Assembly: GCA_965216945.1 (NCBI GenBank) | Contig: CBDCGU010000003.1 | Span: 3,410,001-3,474,000, forward strand | Reading direction: 5' to 3' | Length of the DNA stretch: 64,000 nt | DNA from: DATHZQ01 sp965216945 | GTDB lineage: Bacteria > Actinomycetota > Acidimicrobiia > Spongiisociales > UBA5794 | Part shown: piece by piece, positions 42,536 through 50,493 of the stretch | How the letters are laid out: each line of letters begins with the position of its first letter | Numbering within the stretch: position 1 is the stretch's first letter | Notes under the pieces: model-generated | Database searches by the model: none | What the model was told of the DNA's origin: nothing | Seen by the model: the letters and a program-made list of their open reading frames with translations, nothing else | Made by a program: the position numbers and the translations under genes

Positions 42536-43924
42536 ATGTCCGACGCCGTCATGCTGGGGATGCCCGGAGTTCGCACTCCACGCCGCCCTCAACGCACCGG
42601 GATGAGCTACTTCATCCGCACGTTCGGCTGTCAGATGAACGAGCACGACTCCGAACGCATCGGCGGGCTGCTCGAGGCCGACGGCATGGTGCCCGTGGCA
42701 CATCCCGAGGATGCCGACGTCATCGTTCTCAACACGTGCACCATTCGAGAGAACGCCGACCAGAAGCTGTACGGCTATCTCGGGGCGCTCAAGGCGATCA
42801 AGGGCCGCCGTGACGGCGTGCAGATCGCCGTCGGTGGCTGCATGGCCCAGAAGGACAGGCAGGTCATCCAACAGCGGGCCGGCTGGGTGGACGTGGTCTT
42901 CGGAACCCACAACACGCATCGTGTCATCGATCTCCTGGATCATGCCGTCGAGTGGGGGCCCGTCACCGAGATCTTCGAGCAGACCACGTCGGTCGAGGAT
43001 CTACCTTCGTACCTTCCGAGCCACCGCGAGTCGCCACATTCGGCGTGGGTGACCATCACCATCGGCTGCAACAACTCCTGCACCTTCTGCATCGTCCCGA
43101 TCGTGCGAGGCGTCGAGATCTCGCGCCGGCCGGGCGACATCCTGCAGGAAGTACGCAATCTCGCCGGCAACGGCGTCAGCGAGGTCACGCTGCTCGGGCA
43201 GAACGTCAACTCCTATGGTCGCGACCTGGAGCTCAACGGGCGCAAGCCGCTGTTCGCCGACCTCCTGCGTCGCACCGGTGAGATCGACGGCATCCGCCGT
43301 ATCCGCTACACGAGCCCGCATCCGAAGGATTTTCGTGAGGACGTCGCCGAGGCGATGGCGGAGACCGATGCCGTGTGCGAGCAGTTACACCTGCCGCTGC
43401 AATCGGGCAGCGACCGCATCCTCGCCGCGATGCACCGCGGCTACAACGCCGAGCGCTTTCTGGCGAAGCTTGCGATGGCGCGTGCCATCGTTCCCGACTT
43501 GTCGGTGTCCACCGACATCATCGTCGGGTTCCCTGGCGAGACCAAGGAGGATTTCGAGCGGACCATGCAGGTGGTGCGTGAGTCCCGCTTCGACGGCGCA
43601 TTCACGTTCCAGTTCTCACCGCGGCCCGGCACCCCGGCGGCGTCGATGGACGCTCAGGTCGCACCGGCGATCGTCCAGGAGCGGTTCGACCGGCTGGTAG
43701 AGCTCCAGAACCAGATCTCATTCGAGAAGAACCAAGATCTCGTCGGTCGAGAGGTGGAGGTGATGGTCGAGGGTCCTTCGAAGAAGAACGCATCGGTCGC
43801 CACCACCCGGACCCGAGGAAACAAGCCACTGCACGTTGCCGCCGATCTGGAGCCTGGCTCGTACCATCGGGTCGTCGTCGACCGAGCCGCACCCCATCAT
43901 CTCTTCGGGAGCCTCGCCCCCTGA
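42536..43924 (+). CDS. miaB: tRNA-2-methylthio-N6-dimethylallyladenosine synthase
   Basis: 462 residues from the ATG at 42536. The family N-terminus YFIRTFGCQMNEHDSERI begins at residue 25, so the ATG at 42602 is an alternative. The auxiliary cluster Cys are in GCQMNE, LNTCTIRENAD and VGGCMAQ; the radical-SAM cluster is in IGCNNSCTFCIVP; the TRAM domain is at the end. It adds the methylthio group to i6A37 made by MiaA, which is encoded directly after it. Confidence 0.95.
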   Translation: MSDAVMLGMPGVRTPRRPQRTGMSYFIRTFGCQMNEHDSERIGGLLEADGMVPVAHPEDADVIVLNTCTIRENADQKLYGYLGALKAIKGRRDGVQIAVGGCMAQKDRQVIQQRAGWVDVVFGTHNTHRVIDLLDHAVEWGPVTEIFEQTTSVEDLPSYLPSHRESPHSAWVTITIGCNNSCTFCIVPIVRGVEISRRPGDILQEVRNLAGNGVSEVTLLGQNVNSYGRDLELNGRKPLFADLLRRTGEIDGIRRIRYTSPHPKDFREDVAEAMAETDAVCEQLHLPLQSGSDRILAAMHRGYNAERFLAKLAMARAIVPDLSVSTDIIVGFPGETKEDFERTMQVVRESRFDGAFTFQFSPRPGTPAASMDAQVAPAIVQERFDRLVELQNQISFEKNQDLVGREVEVMVEGPSKKNASVATTRTRGNKPLHVAADLEPGSYHRVVVDRAAPHHLFGSLAP

Positions 43925-44829
43925 GCATCGTCGCCGTACTCGGCCCCACGGCGGCGGGGAAGTCGGACGTAGCCGTCGCCATCGCAGAGGAACTGCGCGG
44001 CGAGATCGTCTCGGTGGATTCGATGCAGGTCTACCGCGGCATGGACATCGGTACCGCCAAGCCCGACCTCAGGATGCGCACGCGCATCCGCCATCACCTC
44101 ATCGACCTCGCCGAGCCCGATGAGGAGTTCACGGTCGCCGATTTCCAAGCCGCGGGAATCGCAGTACTCGACCGGCTCGCTGCGGCGGGAACGACCGCGG
44201 TGATCGCAGGCGGGTCCGGTCTCCACTTCCGTGCCCTCGTCGATCCGATGAGCTTCGCACCGTCGGACCCGACTCTGCGCCAGGAGCTCGAGTCGGTCGA
44301 CGTCGATGATCTGGTGGTCGAGTTGCTGGGTGCGGACCCGGGGGCAGCTGTCCATGTCGACATGGCGAACCCCCGTCGGGTTGTTCGCGCCGTCGAGGTG
44401 CTGCGCCTCACCGGACAGACACCTTCACAAAGGGCCGCGTCACCGCGAGCCGCTTCGGTGCGCACCTACGAGCCGCTCCGGGCGTTCGTTGCCGTCGGTC
44501 TCGACCCGGGAGCCGGGCTCGAGGCGCGGGTCACGCGGCGGTTCGATGCGATGCTGGCTCGCGGTTTGCTCGACGAGGTGCGGGACTTGGCCGGCAGGCT
44601 GGGGCGCACGGCGCGTCAGGCCGTCGGCTACAAGGAGCTGCTCCCGGTGATCAGCGGTGCCGTCGACCTCGAGGAAGGTCGCACCGAAGCGATTCGGGCG
44701 ACGATGGGGCTCGCCAAACGGCAGCGAACCTTCTTCGGTCGCGATCCCCGGATTCGCCGGCTCCCGTGGCAGGATGACTCGGACGAGCGCCGTGCGTCGG
44801 CGCTTGCGGCACTCCGGGAGATGGCGTGA
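43921..44829 (+). CDS. miaA: tRNA dimethylallyltransferase, apparent CTG start
   Basis: 302 residues if translated from CTG 43921. The P-loop IVAVLGPTAAGKSDVAVAIAEE starts at residue 3 and VSVDSMQVYRGMDIGTAK follows, so the essential N-terminus lies upstream of the first ATG in frame (44014). No ATG, GTG or TTG occurs between the preceding in-frame stop and 44014. CTG overlaps the miaB stop as CTGA, just as ATGA and GTGA overlaps join other gene pairs here. MiaA isopentenylates A37 of tRNAs reading U-initial codons. ATC at 43927 is a less likely start. Confidence 0.88.
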   Translation: MSIVAVLGPTAAGKSDVAVAIAEELRGEIVSVDSMQVYRGMDIGTAKPDLRMRTRIRHHLIDLAEPDEEFTVADFQAAGIAVLDRLAAAGTTAVIAGGSGLHFRALVDPMSFAPSDPTLRQELESVDVDDLVVELLGADPGAAVHVDMANPRRVVRAVEVLRLTGQTPSQRAASPRAASVRTYEPLRAFVAVGLDPGAGLEARVTRRFDAMLARGLLDEVRDLAGRLGRTARQAVGYKELLPVISGAVDLEEGRTEAIRATMGLAKRQRTFFGRDPRIRRLPWQDDSDERRASALAALREMA

Positions 44830-45587
44830 AGTTCGTGAAGATGGAGGGGTTGGGCAACGACTTCATCGTCGTCGACGGCCCCGTCGACCTCGGGCCCGAC
44901 ACCATCGTGAACTGGTGCGACCGGCGATTCGGCATCGGCGCCGACGGGGTGCTGGAGATCACGCCTGTCGACGCTCGAGCAATCAAGATGCGCTACTGGA
45001 ACGCCGACGGCGGACCTGCCGAGATGTGTGGCAACGGGCTGCGCTGTCTCGCCGCACTCGCAGTCGAGCGGGGGTGGGTGGCCGGGTCGCGCCTCGTCGT
45101 CCAAACAGCCGTCGGGGACATGCCGGCCGAGGTCCTTTCGGACGGCATGGTCCGTGCGCTGGTGGGGAGGGTGGCGCTCGCCGGCGCACCCGAGACGATC
45201 GCCGGCGTCGTGGTACACCCGGTGAGCGTCGGCAATCCACATGCAGTGGTCTTTGTGGATGATCCGGGCAAAGCGCCCGTCGACACGCTGGGCCCTCGTA
45301 TCGAGAACGACCCGCGCTTCCCCCATCGAGCCAACGTGGAGTTCGTCACTCCCATCGGTCCGGACCGGATCCGCATGCGCATCTGGGAACGAGGGGTCGG
45401 CGAGACCATGGCCTCGGGTACCGGTGCCACCTCTGCGGCGCTCGCCAGTGTGCGGTATCGAGGAGTGGACAGCCCCGTGGTCGTCGAGCTCCCAGGAGGG
45501 GAGCTTGCGATCGACTTCGACGGGGACCGGGCGTGGATGACCGGACCGGGGACGACCGTCTACGAAGGGACGATCGCCCACCCATAG
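44826..45587 (+). CDS. dapF: Diaminopimelate epimerase with Ser in place of the second catalytic Cys
   Basis: 253 residues from GTG, which overlaps the miaA stop (GTGA). KMEGLGNDFIVVDG and GPAEMCGNGLRC (Cys68) match DapF. The second half has WERGVGETMASGTGAT, where the family has ACGTG: residue 197 is Ser (TCG at 45414-45416). DapF uses the two Cys as the acid/base pair for LL- to meso-diaminopimelate epimerisation. The remaining motifs are intact, so the fold and substrate pocket should be normal; activity with Ser197 is uncertain. It follows miaA, an order seen in other Actinobacteria. Confidence 0.9.
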   Translation: MKFVKMEGLGNDFIVVDGPVDLGPDTIVNWCDRRFGIGADGVLEITPVDARAIKMRYWNADGGPAEMCGNGLRCLAALAVERGWVAGSRLVVQTAVGDMPAEVLSDGMVRALVGRVALAGAPETIAGVVVHPVSVGNPHAVVFVDDPGKAPVDTLGPRIENDPRFPHRANVEFVTPIGPDRIRMRIWERGVGETMASGTGATSAALASVRYRGVDSPVVVELPGGELAIDFDGDRAWMTGPGTTVYEGTIAHP

Positions 45588-45608
45588 GGTGAGATGGACG
45601 GCTCGGGT

Positions 45609-46241
45609 CTATTCGATGCGCCGCAGCACCGCAACGACGACGCCGAGGATCTCGACACCATCGGCGAACACCATGGGTGGGAAGTCGGGGTTCTCCGCCT
45701 TCAGCACGACACGATTGTCGAGCCGCTGCAGCCGCTTGACGGTGGCCTCCTCACCCTCGATGAGAGCGGCGACGATCTGACCATCCCGCGCATGCTCTTG
45801 GCGCCGAACGACGACATAGTCCGCATCGAAGATCCCGACCTCGATCATCGAGTCCCCGCGCACTCGCAGCATGAACACAGGATCGTTGCCGACCAGCTCC
45901 GTGGGCAACGGGAAGACCTCCTCGATGTCCTGTTCGGCGAGGATCGGTGAGCCGGCGGCGATCCGACCGACGAGCGGCACGTCGCGCACCGGGGCCCGCA
46001 CGAGGCCCGTTTCCCCCCCACCGTCGTCGATCACCTCGATCGCCCGGGGCTTCGACGGATCGCGGCGGATGAACCCCTCCCGTGCCAGCGTCGAGAGATG
46101 TGAGTGCACCGTCGAGGGAGAGCTCAGACCCACCGCCTCCCCGATCTCCCGCACCGAGGGTGGATATCCGCGGGTGCGCACGGCACTGAGAATGAAGTCG
46201 AGGATCTGCTCCTGGCGGGTCGTGAGTTGCTCTCGGTCCAT
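45609..46241 (-). CDS. lexA: LexA repressor
   Basis: 210 residues. The winged-helix DNA-binding domain (TTRQEQILDFILSAVRTRGYPPSVREIGEAVGLSSPSTVHSHL) is followed by the self-cleavage site Ala-Gly in RIAAGSPILA and the peptidase residues Ser (RVRGDSMIE) and Lys (EATVKRLQR). Three GAAC-N4-GTTC-type boxes lie upstream, between this gene and the divergent LysM gene, so both are expected to be LexA-controlled. It is convergent with dapF. Confidence 0.96.
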   Translation of the reverse strand: MDREQLTTRQEQILDFILSAVRTRGYPPSVREIGEAVGLSSPSTVHSHLSTLAREGFIRRDPSKPRAIEVIDDGGGETGLVRAPVRDVPLVGRIAAGSPILAEQDIEEVFPLPTELVGNDPVFMLRVRGDSMIEVGIFDADYVVVRRQEHARDGQIVAALIEGEEATVKRLQRLDNRVVLKAENPDFPPMVFADGVEILGVVVAVLRRIE

Positions 46242-46299
46242 GGTCTGAGCCCTTTCTTACTCCGCTGGGAGCAGGGTAGCCCGGATTTCGCGACCTACC

Positions 46300-46311
46300 A
46301 AACATATGTTC
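46300..46311. promoter_or_regulatory. LexA box 1 (lexA-proximal)
   Basis: AAAC-ATAT-GTTC: one mismatch (A for G) from GAAC-N4-GTTC. It lies 59 bases before the lexA ATG. Confidence 0.7.
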
Positions 46312-46323
46312 GACTTGACACTC

Positions 46324-46335
46324 GAACATGCGTTC
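46324..46335. promoter_or_regulatory. LexA box 2
   Basis: GAAC-ATGC-GTTC inside TCGAACATGCGTTCGA, a full 16-base palindrome-like operator. It is 24 bases from box 1. Confidence 0.85.
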
Positions 46336-46355
46336 GATACGGTAGCCGAATACTC

Positions 46356-46367
46356 GAACAGGTGTTC
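46356..46367. promoter_or_regulatory. LexA box 3 (LysM-proximal)
   Basis: GAAC-AGGT-GTTC, 32 bases from box 2, on the side of the divergent LysM gene. Confidence 0.85.
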
Positions 46368-46536
46368 GGAAGAGTCGGCGAAACGGCTCCACGATCGCCA
46401 GACCGAGTCGGAATCTGTCACACCCGGCAGATACCGTCCGGGGCGAGAGGGTCACACTTCTCACTCCACAACGCCAGCGTTCCGAACACGCCACGGAACG
46501 CATCTCACACAGCAGAAAGCAGCAGGAGGAGCGACG

Positions 46537-46812
46537 ATGACACGGCAGCCCACCGTCCCGTTGCGGATGATGGTCATCATCTCCATCGTCGTGGCAGCGT
46601 TGCTCCTCCTCGCTTCTGCGGTGCAAGCCACGGGCGCACCTGTTGCAACGGTCGACTACCGGGTGGAGTCCGGGGACACTCTGTGGTCCATCGCCGAGCA
46701 GGTCGATGACGATGCCGACGTCAGGGCGACCATCAGCACGATCCGCCGTCTCAACGATCTGGACGGTTCGACGATCTACGCCGGGCAGGTGCTCGAACTG
46801 CCCAGCGACTGA
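46537..46812 (+). CDS. LysM-domain membrane protein, probable SOS cell-division inhibitor (YneA-like)
   Basis: 91 residues: one membrane segment (MMVIISIVVAALLLLASAV, about 11-29) and a LysM domain (VDYRVESGDTLWSIAEQ ... LNDLDGSTIYAGQVLEL). The ribosome binding site AGGAGG is strong. It is divergent from lexA across three SOS boxes. B. subtilis yneA and mycobacterial Rv2719c/chiZ have the same position, size class and LysM domain and slow division after DNA damage. The role here is inferred from position and domain. Confidence 0.8.
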   Translation: MTRQPTVPLRMMVIISIVVAALLLLASAVQATGAPVATVDYRVESGDTLWSIAEQVDDDADVRATISTIRRLNDLDGSTIYAGQVLELPSD

Positions 46813-46827
46813 TCTGGCCTATCCACT

Positions 46828-47469
46828 TCACTGGATGAGCGGGCTCAGCTCCGCATTGCGCCCGCTCAGGGTTCGGATGACGTCGTGGGCCCGATCAGTT
46901 CGGATCGCCAGCTCACCGAGGATCGCCAGCGTGTCGCCGAGCGCGGCCGTCGGGAGGGCGATCGTGCGATCGGTGGCGTTTGCGAGGTCGAGTCCGTGCA
47001 CGACCAGCTCGAGGAGGCGGGTGCGGAGATACTCGGCGACGGTGAGTGATCCGAACCGGGTCGGGATCACCAGGAACGGGTCGGTCGCAGCGAGCTCGGT
47101 GCGGGCCCACGACGCCGCGGCCGCAAAACCCGTCGCCAGCTGAGCGATCGCGATGGGGTCTTCGTTCGCCCGAGCGGCCACAGCTGCGTCCATGCCTGCC
47201 GGATCGGCGTTTCGGGTCGCCAGGTATGCCTCCAAGTAGCCCGGGGCATCCGCCACCGTAGGTTCTCCGGTCTCAGCCGAGGCGAGGTACGTCCGCAGGG
47301 TGGCAACGGCGCGGTAGGTGTGATTCGCCAGGCTGTGCAGATCCCAAGATCCGAGACCGGGTGCCGAGCCGTCCTCGACGCCAGCGACGACGGAGCCGAC
47401 GGCCTCCAGGGTCGCGGCGAAGGTGTCGACTCGTTCGGCCCATGCCATCGGGGTACGCTCATCTGTCAA
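46828..47469 (-). CDS. Maleylpyruvate isomerase-like (MDMPI N-terminal domain) protein
   Basis: 213 residues from a TTG at 47469; the ATG at 47448 is an alternative that avoids overlapping the nrdR start. DLHSLANHTYRAVATLRTYL and RTRLLELVVHGLDLA are the pattern of the mycothiol-dependent isomerase/DinB-like fold, with His residues for the metal. The substrate is unknown. A second, longer family member is at 347-1111; the two differ in sequence and are not tandem duplicates. Confidence 0.7.
   Translation of the reverse strand: MTDERTPMAWAERVDTFAATLEAVGSVVAGVEDGSAPGLGSWDLHSLANHTYRAVATLRTYLASAETGEPTVADAPGYLEAYLATRNADPAGMDAAVAARANEDPIAIAQLATGFAAAASWARTELAATDPFLVIPTRFGSLTVAEYLRTRLLELVVHGLDLANATDRTIALPTAALGDTLAILGELAIRTDRAHDVIRTLSGRNAELSPLIQ
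47454..47459 (+). promoter_or_regulatory. -10 box (TACGCT) for nrdR
   Basis: TACGCT, 9 bases before the ATG at 47469. It lies within the 5' end of the divergent MDMPI-like gene. Confidence 0.4.
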
Positions 47470-47924
47470 TGCATTGCCCTTTCTGTGAAGGTGACGATAC
47501 GCGCGTCGTGGACAGTCGATCCGCCGACGCCGGCAGCAGCATCCGGCGGCGGAGAGAGTGCACCGCGTGCGGGCGTCGGTTCACCACATATGAACGTCCG
47601 GCGATTGCTCACATGGTGCAGAAACGTGATGGGCGGCTCGAGCCCTTCGACGGTCACAAGCTGCGCCGTGGCGTCGAGCGAGCCCTGGCGGGTCGCCCTG
47701 TGCCCGAAGGCAGCGTCGATCGCTTGGTCGCCGATCTGTCGGCCTTCGTGGGCGCCGGCGGTCGTGCGGTGAGCGCCGACGAGTTGGGTGACGAGGTCTT
47801 GGTGCGGTTGCGGGACATCGACGAAGTCGCCTACCTGCGGTTTGCCTCGGTATACAAGGAGTTCCAGGGCGTCGAGGACTTCGGCCGTGAGGTCGCCGCG
47901 TTGGAGGGCGACGGGTCGAGCTGA
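47469..47924 (+). CDS. nrdR: Transcriptional repressor NrdR
   Basis: 151 residues, normal length. A zinc ribbon opens the protein: MHCPFCEGDDTRVVDSR ... CTACGRRFTTYER (four Cys). An ATP-cone domain follows (VQKRDGRLEPFDGHKLRRGVERALAGRPV) and YLRFASVYKEFQGVEDF closes it. It represses ribonucleotide reductase genes according to ATP/dATP. No NrdR-box pair was seen in this window; in many Actinobacteria nrdR stands near lexA, as here. Confidence 0.95.
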   Translation: MHCPFCEGDDTRVVDSRSADAGSSIRRRRECTACGRRFTTYERPAIAHMVQKRDGRLEPFDGHKLRRGVERALAGRPVPEGSVDRLVADLSAFVGAGGRAVSADELGDEVLVRLRDIDEVAYLRFASVYKEFQGVEDFGREVAALEGDGSS

Positions 47925-47955
47925 GCCCGGTCGGCGCGGTCAGGCGCCGCAGCCG

Positions 47956-48975
47956 TCAGGTGGCGGCCAATCCCGCCAAGGTGTCGTCGATCTCGGTGGC
48001 GAGCTGGATGATGGCCTGGTCGATCTCGCCGCGGATCGTGGAGAGGGCCTCGATCATGAGAGCGTCGAGGTTGGCGCGCTCGGTTGCGAACTCGTTGATC
48101 AGCAAAGCCACGAGCTCGGTGTCGTCGTTGCGCAGCGCATCGGCGTAGTCGATCTGCCAGACGAGGAATCGCTCCAGGAACAGCTGTGCCGCGGTGCGAT
48201 GCTCGTCGAGGGCGGCATCCTCGGGGAGCTCACCGAGGATCAGCGAGCTGTCGGCAGCTGCGGTTGCCAGCCGCGTATTGATCTCATTGAGGTCGCTGGC
48301 GGTCGTCGGCAGTTGGCCCACGTCCATGAAGCCGCTGAAGAGGGATCGGTAGTCGAGGACGTCGCCGAGTCTGCGGGCGATGGCTTCGGCAGACGTGGCG
48401 TGTGCCGACACGGCATCGCGAAACGGGGCGATTTGATGGAACGGCTCGTCGGGTGCAAGCGGCCAAGGCGATGGCAGGGGTTCGGCGGCCACGGCGAGCG
48501 CCGCATCGGCGTCGGCCGAGAGATCGGTGACCGTCGGTATCAGCTCGGCGAACTGGGTAGCGTCGGCGGCAGGCTCGGTGACTACGGCAAGAACCTGCTG
48601 CGTGTCGGGGAGGTCGGACCTGATCTCGATCAACGCTGCGCTGTAGTTCTTGGCGGTGGCGTCGGCACGACCCTCCGAAGTGGTCGGGAGCCACACGACC
48701 ACGGCGATGACGGCAAGGGTGAGGAGGCCGACCGTGATGACGACGGGCCAGCGGAACCGGCGGTCTCTCTCGACGGTGCGACTGAGCTCATCCGGCGACC
48801 AGTCGGTGAGTGCGTCTTCGAGGCCGGCTTTCCACAGCTCGGCGACGGCCTCGGTGGTGGAGTCGGCATCCACGTCATCGAGGGTCGCAGCAGGTGCTTC
48901 GCCGCCGACGGCGCGCAGGAACCAGGAGCCATCGTTTCCTGGCAGGGAGGGCCCTGAGCCGGGTCGTTGCGTCAT
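47956..48975 (-). CDS. Hypothetical membrane-anchored protein
   Basis: 339 residues. The N-terminal 85 residues are cytoplasmic-like and acidic. One membrane helix (WPVVITVGLLTLAVIAVVVWL, about 93-113) is followed by an extracellular, almost wholly helical Ala/Leu/Asp/Glu-rich domain without Cys. No family is recognised; it resembles sensor or scaffold ectodomains. It is divergent from dut, sharing a 43-base intergenic space. Confidence 0.65.
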   Translation of the reverse strand: MTQRPGSGPSLPGNDGSWFLRAVGGEAPAATLDDVDADSTTEAVAELWKAGLEDALTDWSPDELSRTVERDRRFRWPVVITVGLLTLAVIAVVVWLPTTSEGRADATAKNYSAALIEIRSDLPDTQQVLAVVTEPAADATQFAELIPTVTDLSADADAALAVAAEPLPSPWPLAPDEPFHQIAPFRDAVSAHATSAEAIARRLGDVLDYRSLFSGFMDVGQLPTTASDLNEINTRLATAAADSSLILGELPEDAALDEHRTAAQLFLERFLVWQIDYADALRNDDTELVALLINEFATERANLDALMIEALSTIRGEIDQAIIQLATEIDDTLAGLAAT

Positions 48976-49018
48976 CGAGGTTGCTGGCCTTGTGGTGCGT
49001 TGCGACAATCGTGCGGCC

Positions 49019-49447
49019 ATGAAGATACCGCTCCTCCGTCTCGATCGAGATCTTCCCGCCCCGCAGCGCGCCCATCCCGGCGATGCAGGCGTCGATCTCA
49101 TGGCGAGGGACAGCGTCGTGTTGGAGCCGGGAGAGCGGGCTTTGGTGCCGACCGGAGTGGCCGTAGCCCTGCCCGAGGGATATGTGGGACTCGTGTCGCC
49201 GCGCAGTGGTCTGGCGATCCACGATGGAGTTGGAGTCGTGAACTCACCCGGCATTCTGGATGCCGGGTACCGCGGCGAGCTGCGGGTGATCCTCATCAAC
49301 CATGGACGGCTGCCGGTCACGATCGAGCGAGGCGAGCGCATCGCCCAGCTGGTGGTCGTGCCCTTCGTACCGCCGGATTTCGAGGAGGTCGACGAGCTGC
49401 CGGGCTCGGTGCGTGGCGAGGGCGGATTTGGTTCCTCGGGCCGGTGA
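49019..49447 (+). CDS. dut: Deoxyuridine 5'-triphosphate nucleotidohydrolase
   Basis: 142 residues, standard for the trimeric dUTPase. The motifs appear in order: HPGDAGVDLMA (1), SPRSGLAI (2), GVVNSPGILDAGYRGEL (3, with catalytic Asp), RGERIAQLVV (4) and the Gly-rich RGEGGFGSSG (5). It destroys dUTP and supplies dUMP for dTMP. The ATG at 49019 is the family start. The tRNA cluster follows after 46 bases. Confidence 0.95.
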   Translation: MKIPLLRLDRDLPAPQRAHPGDAGVDLMARDSVVLEPGERALVPTGVAVALPEGYVGLVSPRSGLAIHDGVGVVNSPGILDAGYRGELRVILINHGRLPVTIERGERIAQLVVVPFVPPDFEEVDELPGSVRGEGGFGSSGR

Positions 49448-49477
49448 GCGAAGTTCGGCACGGTGACGGTGCCGGGC

Positions 49478-49483
49478 TATCAT
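49478..49483 (+). promoter_or_regulatory. -10 box (TATCAT) of the tRNA cluster
   Basis: TATCAT, 10 bases before the first base of tRNA-Gly. Confidence 0.5.
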
Positions 49484-49493
49484 GGCGTTTCAG

Positions 49494-49569
49494 GCGGACG
49501 TAGCTCAGCTGGTAGAGCGCAACCTTGCCAAGGTTGAGGTCGCCGGTTCGAACCCGGTCGTCCGCTCCA
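49494..49569 (+). tRNA. tRNA-Gly (GCC)
   Basis: Acceptor arms GCGGACG/CGTCCGC, D-arm GCTC..GAGC, anticodon arm CAACC-TTGCCAA-GGTTG with anticodon GCC, T-arm GCCGG-TTCGAAC-CCGGT. The 3' CCA is encoded (49567-49569), unlike the two following tRNAs. Confidence 0.95.
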
Positions 49570-49632
49570 TGGGCGGCTCCTGGCCGCCCGCTCTCTTTGG
49601 TGATGAGATTCCACCGCCCCAGGCGGTGGTGC

Positions 49633-49703
49633 GGCGACGTGGCCGAGTGGTTAGGCAAGGGTCTGCAAAACCCTCTACCCGGGTTCGATTCCCGGCGTCG
49701 CCT
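49633..49703 (+). tRNA. tRNA-Cys (GCA)
   Basis: Acceptor arms GGCGACG/CGTCGCC, anticodon arm AGGGT-CTGCAAA-ACCCT with anticodon GCA, T-arm CCGGG-TTCGATT-CCCGG, discriminator T as usual for Cys. No encoded CCA. Confidence 0.95.
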
Positions 49704-49724
49704 CGGAACTAAGGTTCCGCATAC

Positions 49725-49796
49725 GGGCGCTTAGCTCAGTGGGAGAGCGCTTCCTTGACGCGGAAGAGGTCGGCAGTTCAATCCTGCCAGCGCCCA
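49725..49796 (+). tRNA. tRNA-Val (GAC)
   Basis: Acceptor arms GGGCGCT/AGCGCCC, anticodon arm CTTCC-TTGACGC-GGAAG with anticodon GAC, T-arm GGCAG-TTCAATC-CTGCC, discriminator A. No encoded CCA. It is the last tRNA before the accessory stretch. Confidence 0.95.
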
Positions 49797-49803
49797 CGCC
49801 CGA

Positions 49804-49826
49804 AACCCGTCGCGGCGCAACGGGTT
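49804..49826 (+). terminator. Hairpin after the tRNA cluster
   Basis: AACCCGT (49804-49810) pairs with ACGGGTT (49820-49826) around a 9-base loop, 8 bases after tRNA-Val. Confidence 0.5.
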
Positions 49827-50493
49827 GGGGTTGCTAGCGGCGGGCTACTCGCTGCTCTCGGCGGGTTCACCAGTTGTGAGTATTGGACCAGCAAGAGCTG
49901 CAATTCGAGATCACCAAACGACGACCTCTGCCGAGGTTCGGGCCGTTGGCATTGCCCGGCGAGGGTGCCGCACTCGTCGGCCACCGGCGCACTGGTCGGG
50001 ACGTGCGTGCTGAGGATGAACCTTCAAGTCTGCTGCGGAAATTCAGTGTCTGCACGGCACACCGCACCAATCACCCACCGAACCTGAGGAACGAGGCCTA
50101 CTCGGGATATGCCCACCGGGGCGCACCCCCTGGCTCGATCGGCCGCCTATGACAACGCCGCCGACGTCCAGCCGCCCCCGCCGCGCCCGCCGCCGCCCCC
50201 GCCGCCATCGCGCTTGGGCTTCGGTTCGCGTGGGGGCTTGGGTTTGGGCGCCGGTTGGGGCTTAGGCGCAGGCTTCCGCTTGTTGCTGAATGATGCGACG
50301 AGGGGCTGCAAACGATTCACCTCCGCTATTCGCAGCGTCGAGTTTATCCAGTAGGGCTGTCGAGAGCATGGCACCTACCCCTCCGACCTCGCGCGGAGTT
50401 GGCGATTCCAGAGTGGGCTCACCATCGATGAACAGCTGGGCTCGCTCGAGGGGCGCGACTCACCTCCAAGTGCGCGACAACGAGTAGCCCAAG
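49827..50493. other. Long stretch without a convincing gene, after the tRNA cluster
   Basis: No frame shows steady coding bias or a recognisable protein, apart from the weak ORF at 50147-50374. Base composition is less G+C-biased in places than that of the flanking core genes. I saw no integrase, no direct repeat of the tRNA-Val 3' end and no terminal repeats by eye. Confidence 0.5.
50147..50374 (-). CDS. Weak ORF with Lys-Pro repeats and a poly-Gly tail
   Basis: 75 codons. The second half reads KRKPAPKPQPAPKPKPPREP followed by a run of Gly (GGGGGGGRGGGGW). Such low-complexity tails end real surface or nucleic-acid-binding proteins, but the N-terminal half has no recognisable domain. It lies downstream of the SERAC1-like gene on the same strand, 120 bases away. 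It could be a real small gene, a decayed gene end, or a G/C-run artefact. Confidence 0.25.
   Translation of the reverse strand: MPCSRQPYWINSTLRIAEVNRLQPLVASFSNKRKPAPKPQPAPKPKPPREPKPKRDGGGGGGGRGGGGWTSAALS

Noticed and set aside
49797..50100. Phage or integrative-element attachment site at tRNA-Val
   Set aside because: No repeat of the tRNA 3' end and no integrase could be found by eye between 49.8 and 56 kb.
50160..50260. GC-run and Pro/Gly-coding tract as a CRISPR or tandem repeat
   Set aside because: Units are irregular and no equal spacers occur. It is low-complexity sequence. No CRISPR array was seen anywhere in the window.
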